The notes beneath the pieces were generated by a model. It made no database searches, was not told the origin of the DNA, and saw only the letters and a list, made by a program, of their open reading frames with translations. The position numbers were made by a program, and so were the translations under genes. From a virus: 42,154 bases of DNA. Location: IMG/VR virus record IMGVR_UViG_3300045886_000013, positions 1-42,154 of that record; one strand, written 5' to 3'. Of this stretch, positions 38,452-42,154 are shown in pieces; position 1 is the stretch's first letter, and each line of letters begins with the position of its first letter.

Positions 38452-39327
38452 TTAGGCAGCGATACGCTTGACCGGGGTCATTTTGTCGAGAATGCGCTTG
38501 GCCTTGTCGGCAATCTCGGTGCGCATCTCGGCGGACTTGCGGAGTTCCTTGCCCGACAGGTCAACGAAGTCCTTGAGGAGTTCCTTGCCAACCTGTTCCA
38601 GCAGAGGATCACCAGTGATATTCATGTCGCAGACCATCTCGGCAAACGCATTCATCTGATCGATGGTGGCGTCCCGCAGCATGGCCCCCGGTGCCTTGAC
38701 GTTGTAGTTCTTAGCCTGCCGGTAGAAGTTCTCCAGATAGGCTCGCGCCCTGTCGAACATGGTCTTGGTGGCGTCGGCATAGAGTTGCTTGACGCTATCC
38801 TGAACCTCGCTGCTGAAGACAGCGGTGTTCTCGGCACTGACCCCCTCAAGGCGGAAGTCAGTCGCTTCAGGGATCGGTCCCGGCGTCACTTTGTAGTCGA
38901 AGTACGAGCGGATGGCATCGGCTGTCGGGAAATCGCTTTCCTTATAGGACGTGCCCAGCTTGCCTTTCGCTGCTTCGCGGATATCCGGATAGATGCCGAT
39001 GAACTTATCGACGGCACTGAAGAACTGGTCGCCGTACTCCTGCTGCTCGACCATGTAATCCTCGAACATCTTCGTCGGCAGGATAGCTTGACCACGGAAC
39101 AGACCGGGAAGGGTCTTCTTGTAATGCGCCGCCCGCCCTTCCTGCATGATGTTGGTAATCGGCTGGATCAGGTACTTCGGCGTCAACTGTTTGATGACAG
39201 TCATCGTGCCCTGTTCTGCGTTGGCGTTTATTTCGGCTTGTGCAGCAACCTCACGGTCCACCGCCTTGCCCTTCCATGCACGTTGATTGAGGACCACCAT
39301 GACGGCCCGATGTGAAAGATTAGCCAT
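38452..39327 (-). CDS. DUF3150-like protein of the MoxR/VWA triad
   Basis: 291 residues from ATG 39327 after TTAGGAGAAACAA. The protein is alpha-helical: TVIKQLTPKYLIQPITNIMQ, FFSAVDKFIGIYPDIREAAK, SSEVQDSVKQLYADATKTMF, RAYLENFYRQAKNYNVKAPG and a basic C-terminus (DKAKRILDKMTPVKRIAA). Gene order between MoxR and the VWA protein, and size, agree with DUF3150, which I recall next to phage and plasmid MoxR ATPases; I could not verify the profile. It may be the substrate or adaptor on which the ATPase-VWA pair acts. No enzymatic motif seen. Confidence 0.5.
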   Translation of the reverse strand: MANLSHRAVMVVLNQRAWKGKAVDREVAAQAEINANAEQGTMTVIKQLTPKYLIQPITNIMQEGRAAHYKKTLPGLFRGQAILPTKMFEDYMVEQQEYGDQFFSAVDKFIGIYPDIREAAKGKLGTSYKESDFPTADAIRSYFDYKVTPGPIPEATDFRLEGVSAENTAVFSSEVQDSVKQLYADATKTMFDRARAYLENFYRQAKNYNVKAPGAMLRDATIDQMNAFAEMVCDMNITGDPLLEQVGKELLKDFVDLSGKELRKSAEMRTEIADKAKRILDKMTPVKRIAA

Positions 39328-39372
39328 TTGTTTCTCCTAACTTCTTGCTACCCTTCGTTGATATTCCGGAAA

Positions 39373-39396
39373 CCGGTCCCGCCGAAACAGGACCGG
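39373..39396 (-). other. Hairpin between MoxR and DUF3150-like genes
   Basis: CCGGTCC (39373-39379) and GGACCGG (39390-39396) form a 7-bp stem with a 10-base loop; CCGGAAACCG is also directly repeated around it (39367 and 39393). No T tract. It separates two genes that share the same ribosome-site sequence and may set their relative expression. Confidence 0.4.
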
Positions 39397-39407
39397 AAAC
39401 CGCAGTA

Positions 39408-40499
39408 TCAGATGAGGATTTTTGTCAACGTGGACAGCTTAAACTCTGTCATCTCCTTCAGGTCGTTGACTTCCGGATGCCGCTGCTGGACATCCTTGGC
39501 CCACATGGCGACGAATTCCTTGTTGGGCATGCGCTTCAGGTACTTGATGATCTGCCCAAGGTTCTTCTTGTCCGCCACCTCAACAAGGTTCGCCATCAGC
39601 ATGTAGTTCACGTCGGCATCGCGATCCCCGAAGACCGGCACACCTTCAGGGTCTTTCACAACATCCTCGGCACTCGGCAACCGGTCTTCGACCTTGACCC
39701 ATGCAAGGAACTGCGAAGCCATACCCTCACCAATCTGGCCATACAGACACTCGGTCAGGATGTGCGGCGCATGGCCCATCTTCAGGAGTTCCGAAGTCCG
39801 CTCCCAAGAACGTGGTGACGGGAAAGCGTTGACGCCGACTTCGAACTTGTGAAGGAACGCCGGGTTCTTCTGGACAAAGGCACGGACCCAACGATGCAGA
39901 CCGCGCTGGTTGGCGTAGTCATTGAAGTCCTTGTGGTCCGCTTCGATGTTGATGAACATCAGACGGTCCCTCAAGTGCATCGGCATGGTGGTCGTACCGG
40001 CCTTGTTCTCAGGCTTGTTGCCGGTGCAGCAGATGGTGATGCCGTGAGAAATCGGATGTTCGCCAACCCGGTACTCGTTGACGATCTGGCTGCAAATGTT
40101 CTGGTTGGCCAGAAACGCCTGCATCAGTTCGTCAAGGTTCCAGATACCGACAACGCCTTCCGGAGTACGTGGATCAGGCAGATAATCGGGGCGTGCCCGG
40201 ATCACACGCTTCTCAGTGTAGCGGCGGATTTTTCCCTCGTCGTCTTCCTCTTCGAAAACCACGTCTGTGGGAATGCCGAAGCCACCCATTTCGCCAGCGT
40301 CATACTGAGCGATGATGGTGGTGTGAAGAGGAACGCCCTCTTCGGCGGCAACCTGATTGGGAATGGAAGTCTTGCCGACACCGGGATCACCGATGAAGCA
40401 AGGAATAATGAAGTGCTTATGCGAAACACCGGCCAGATGTTGGTCGATGTTGTACTTGAGAATGGTGGTAAGCAGGGTCTTGGCGTCGGAAATTTTCAT
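39408..40499 (-). CDS. MoxR-family AAA+ ATPase
   Basis: 363 residues from ATG 40499, after CAGGAGAAACAA; an in-frame extension upstream passes through the promoter. Walker A is GDPGVGKT (37-44), Walker B is VGIWNLDE (Asp123, Glu124), sensor 1 is CCTGNKPE (Asn161), and HLRDRL holds the likely arginine finger; the C-terminal lid contains SWERTSELLKMG. This is the MoxR subclass, which remodels partner complexes together with VWA proteins such as the one encoded downstream. It is the first gene of the triad, with a strong promoter about 60 bases upstream. Cellular target unknown. Confidence 0.82.
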   Translation of the reverse strand: MKISDAKTLLTTILKYNIDQHLAGVSHKHFIIPCFIGDPGVGKTSIPNQVAAEEGVPLHTTIIAQYDAGEMGGFGIPTDVVFEEEDDEGKIRRYTEKRVIRARPDYLPDPRTPEGVVGIWNLDELMQAFLANQNICSQIVNEYRVGEHPISHGITICCTGNKPENKAGTTTMPMHLRDRLMFINIEADHKDFNDYANQRGLHRWVRAFVQKNPAFLHKFEVGVNAFPSPRSWERTSELLKMGHAPHILTECLYGQIGEGMASQFLAWVKVEDRLPSAEDVVKDPEGVPVFGDRDADVNYMLMANLVEVADKKNLGQIIKYLKRMPNKEFVAMWAKDVQQRHPEVNDLKEMTEFKLSTLTKILI

Positions 40500-40556
40500 T
40501 TGTTTCTCCTGAAACGTTTCTTTATAGTCGGACCGGTTTTTTGTCGTCCGGCCCAA

Positions 40557-40584
40557 ATCATATCCGGTTCGGCTGGGCTGTCAA
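40557..40584 (-). promoter_or_regulatory. Strong promoter of the MoxR operon
   Basis: On the minus strand a perfect TTGACA (40584-40579), a 16-base spacer and TATGAT (40562-40557). CGGACGACAAAAAA follows within ten bases of the -10, as at the VWA promoter. Predicted start near 40550 gives a leader of about 50 bases ending in the AGGAGAAACAA ribosome site. Confidence 0.7.
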
Positions 40585-40625
40585 TCCCACCAAACCGATT
40601 TTGTGGAAGCATCTAAGGAAGAAGG

Positions 40626-40979
40626 TTAAGCGTGCAGCGCCAGATCGACGTGTTTGGTCAAGCCTTCAGCCACCCACGCGATAGCCAAGGCAGTCAGTTC
40701 CTCCGCGTGCAGATATTTCGGAGTTTCCTGATTGTGGTAGGGTTCCTTGGTCGCCCGTAGCACAATGTCGTAGGTGATTTCGTGCCGGTGCGAATAGCCA
40801 TCCGGTTTGGGGATTTTCGTGACGCGCAGGAACACAGCCCTGTTGTTGCGCATGTCACGCACGCCGATCAGTGTCTGCTTGTAGAAGTACAGCCACACCT
40901 CTCCGACTGAGACGGAGGTGATATCGTTGCCCATCTCGTCGTGGAAAAAGAATTCCGGTGTGCTCGAATACTCAATCAT
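40626..40979 (-). CDS. Hypothetical phage protein
   Basis: 117 residues, its start overlapping the preceding stop by 8 bases. Mostly beta strands: PEFFFHDEMGNDITSVSVGE, VWLYFYKQTLIGVRD, NRAVFLRVTKIPKPDGYSHR and HEITYDIVLRATKEP, with a helical C-terminus (AEELTALAIAWVAEGLTKHV). No motif or signal. It is the last gene of the 42.1-40.6 kb transcript, directly before the MoxR promoter. Confidence 0.5.
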   Translation of the reverse strand: MIEYSSTPEFFFHDEMGNDITSVSVGEVWLYFYKQTLIGVRDMRNNRAVFLRVTKIPKPDGYSHRHEITYDIVLRATKEPYHNQETPKYLHAEELTALAIAWVAEGLTKHVDLALHA

Positions 40980-41682
40980 GCCCCACGTCTTTGTCGTCGT
41001 AGCCTTTATGCCGGATTTTGCGCTGGTAGGAGCCGACCTCGGACATCATCAGACGCCTGTGGTTCTCCCGCAGAAGCTTTTCTTCCGGTGTCTCTCCCCG
41101 TGCCACCATACTCAGTTCCTCCCGCTTGAAAGGCAGCACCTGTGCCAGCGGCGTGCCCTTGCGAATGAAATGCAGACCATCGGGAAGATTACAGAAGCAT
41201 GGAATGGTCAGGACATCGTGCATCCGGTCGCTGTCCAGCACTCCGGCCATTGCCTCTAGAGGCAGTTCGGCACGATTGATTGGCGGGAAGATCAGCGTGG
41301 ACCATCCCGGCTTGGTCTTGATGCCCCACATGGTGAACACCTTGACGATGATCTTGCCATGCTTGGGATGTCCGGTGATGGAACTCGGTGGATGCCCGTC
41401 GATATAGGGTTCCGGATAGCGCCAATAGGCGTTGAAGTGGGTGCCGTTGCCGGTGATCTCTATCTTGAAGTCGGCGGGCACCAGAAACATGTAGCCCAGC
41501 GTCATGGCGTCCAAGAAGGGCGGGCAGGCTTTGACCGTCCTGCCGAAGTTCTCAAGGATGTTGTATTCCGGAAGGTCCATCGGCAGCTTGCGGAACCAGT
41601 CTTCGATGATCTTCTTGGCCGGGACCGGTTCGGCAATGGACCCAAACACCACCGGCTCACAGGCAAAAGTGATCTCGCTCAT
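40972..41682 (-). CDS. Conserved phage protein, possibly DUF6065
   Basis: 236 residues; ATG 41682 overlaps the previous stop (ATGA). The pattern WFRKLP, VKACPPFLDAMTLGYMFLVP, FTMWGIKTKPGWSTLIFPPI, AGVLDSDRMHDVLTIPCFCN, IRKGTPLAQVLPFKREE is one I associate with a phage family (DUF6065) that resembles a beta-rich, possibly cupin-like fold. No enzymatic activity is known to me. The C-terminus is a basic tail (SYQRKIRHKGYDDK). The family assignment is from memory. Confidence 0.5.
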   Translation of the reverse strand: MSEITFACEPVVFGSIAEPVPAKKIIEDWFRKLPMDLPEYNILENFGRTVKACPPFLDAMTLGYMFLVPADFKIEITGNGTHFNAYWRYPEPYIDGHPPSSITGHPKHGKIIVKVFTMWGIKTKPGWSTLIFPPINRAELPLEAMAGVLDSDRMHDVLTIPCFCNLPDGLHFIRKGTPLAQVLPFKREELSMVARGETPEEKLLRENHRRLMMSEVGSYQRKIRHKGYDDKDVGHD

Positions 41683-42002
41683 GCGGTTTCCAGCCCCAGC
41701 TTTTCATCCACCAGCTTGGACGCCATGGTCATGATCGCAGCCTCGACCATTGCATTCAGGTCTTCACGCTTCATCTCATGCACCTTGCGTGGCTTGTGTC
41801 GCAGCATGGCGCTCCGCACACGTTTGTACATGATGCCGCTGTCGAGCGCATTGACGCGATAAAGCGCATCGTGGGCGTACATCGCGATCACCTTGCGGTC
41901 AGCGAAATAGACGGTGGTTTCGCCTATTTCGACAAACACCGCATCGTTGACGCGATCAATGTAGTTCCCCGATATGAAGCGGAGCGGCCTACCCTTTGCC
42001 AT
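41679..42002 (-). CDS. Small conserved phage protein
   Basis: 107 residues. ATG 42002 was chosen because TTAGGGGTAG precedes it and because the longer GTG start at 42065 would run through the 3' end of another gene on the same strand. The sequence starts MAKGRPLRFISGNYIDRVND and holds a beta hairpin (AVFVEIGETTVYFADRKVIA), then a basic helix (RVRSAMLRHKPRKVHEMKRE). It may bind nucleic acid. Overlaps the next gene by four bases. Function unknown. Confidence 0.55.
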   Translation of the reverse strand: MAKGRPLRFISGNYIDRVNDAVFVEIGETTVYFADRKVIAMYAHDALYRVNALDSGIMYKRVRSAMLRHKPRKVHEMKREDLNAMVEAAIMTMASKLVDEKLGLETA

Positions 42003-42010
42003 ATCTACCC

Positions 42011-42154
42011 CTAAGCCACCAAGATCGAAGGTGGTCTTGGTATTTCCTGCTTTTGCGGTCGCCACATGTGGAGACAGTTCGGGTGTACCGAAATGTGGTC
42101 AACCACTGGCACATGCAGTTGCATGACAGTTTCGTCATCCTTGAAGAACAGATG
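42011..42154 (-). CDS. C-terminal fragment of a DUF7694-like phage protein
   Basis: The minus-strand frame is open from the window edge to a TAG at 42013-42011, giving the last 47 residues. The end reads VMQLHVPVVDHISVHPNCLH followed by MWRP...IPRPPSILVA, the typical C-terminus of DUF7694-like phage proteins (QLH...HP-CLHLWRP...IPRPP). The remainder lies beyond the window. Its stop is seven bases upstream of the next start, consistent with one operon. Function unknown. Confidence 0.6.
   Translation of the reverse strand, partial: HLFFKDDETVMQLHVPVVDHISVHPNCLHMWRPQKQEIPRPPSILVA

Noticed and set aside
42003-42065. N-terminal extension (GTG 42065) of the 41679-42002 gene
   Set aside because: It runs through the 3' end of the DUF7694-like gene in another frame and lacks a ribosome site, whereas ATG 42002 has AGGGGTAG.

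Overview
The window is one contiguous stretch of a tailed bacteriophage (or prophage) genome. The evidence is tightly packed genes joined by ATGA/TGATG overlaps, virion, tail-fibre and ejection proteins, a T7-type primase-helicase, a phage recombination set, and no host housekeeping genes. High GC, Shine-Dalgarno-led starts and the flavour of the protein families (short CI-like HTH, ParB/MT-A70 protein, secreted HExxH protein with CNGWWH) suggest an alphaproteobacterial host, possibly in the Rhizobiales. That host call is inference. Both ends are cut inside genes. Portal, terminase, capsid and DNA polymerase are not in the window.

Layout: (1) 1-20792, plus strand: late/virion module. It holds a glycine-rich protein, a large tail/structural protein, a tail-fibre protein, three tandem C1q-like putative receptor-binding proteins, two small proteins, a series of low-complexity internal virion proteins (one fusing an M15-type peptidase to a lambda R-type muramidase), and a 2574-residue polyvalent ejection protein. 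(2) 20842-26541, minus strand: integration and recombination module with a short CI-like HTH protein, a tyrosine integrase, an HNH nuclease, an SSB-like protein, a Sak/Erf-like annealing protein and a RecB-type nuclease. (3) 26636-33367, plus strand: RusA-like resolvase, small proteins, two long structured non-coding intervals (27261-27697 and 28255-28623), then the primase-helicase behind two terminator-like hairpins. (4) 33282-42154, minus strand: small secreted metalloprotease-like protein, Zn-finger protein, Myb/GcrA-like HTH, ParB fused to a degenerate MT-A70 domain, and a MoxR ATPase / DUF3150-like / metallopeptidase-VWA triad with its own promoters, followed by conserved phage proteins of unknown function.

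How it works together: modules 2 and 3 diverge from about 26.6 kb and together make a recombination set (RecB nuclease, annealase, SSB, RusA, HNH) plus the replicative primase-helicase. The integrase and CI-like HTH suggest a temperate lifestyle or a temperate ancestor. Module 1 converges on module 2 at a symmetric hairpin at 20.8 kb; module 3 converges on module 4 with overlapping gene ends at 33.3 kb. The parts least explained by standard phage biology are the roughly 340-nt hairpin-rich putative RNA at 27.3-27.64 kb and the MoxR/DUF3150/VWA triad at 37.0-40.6 kb.
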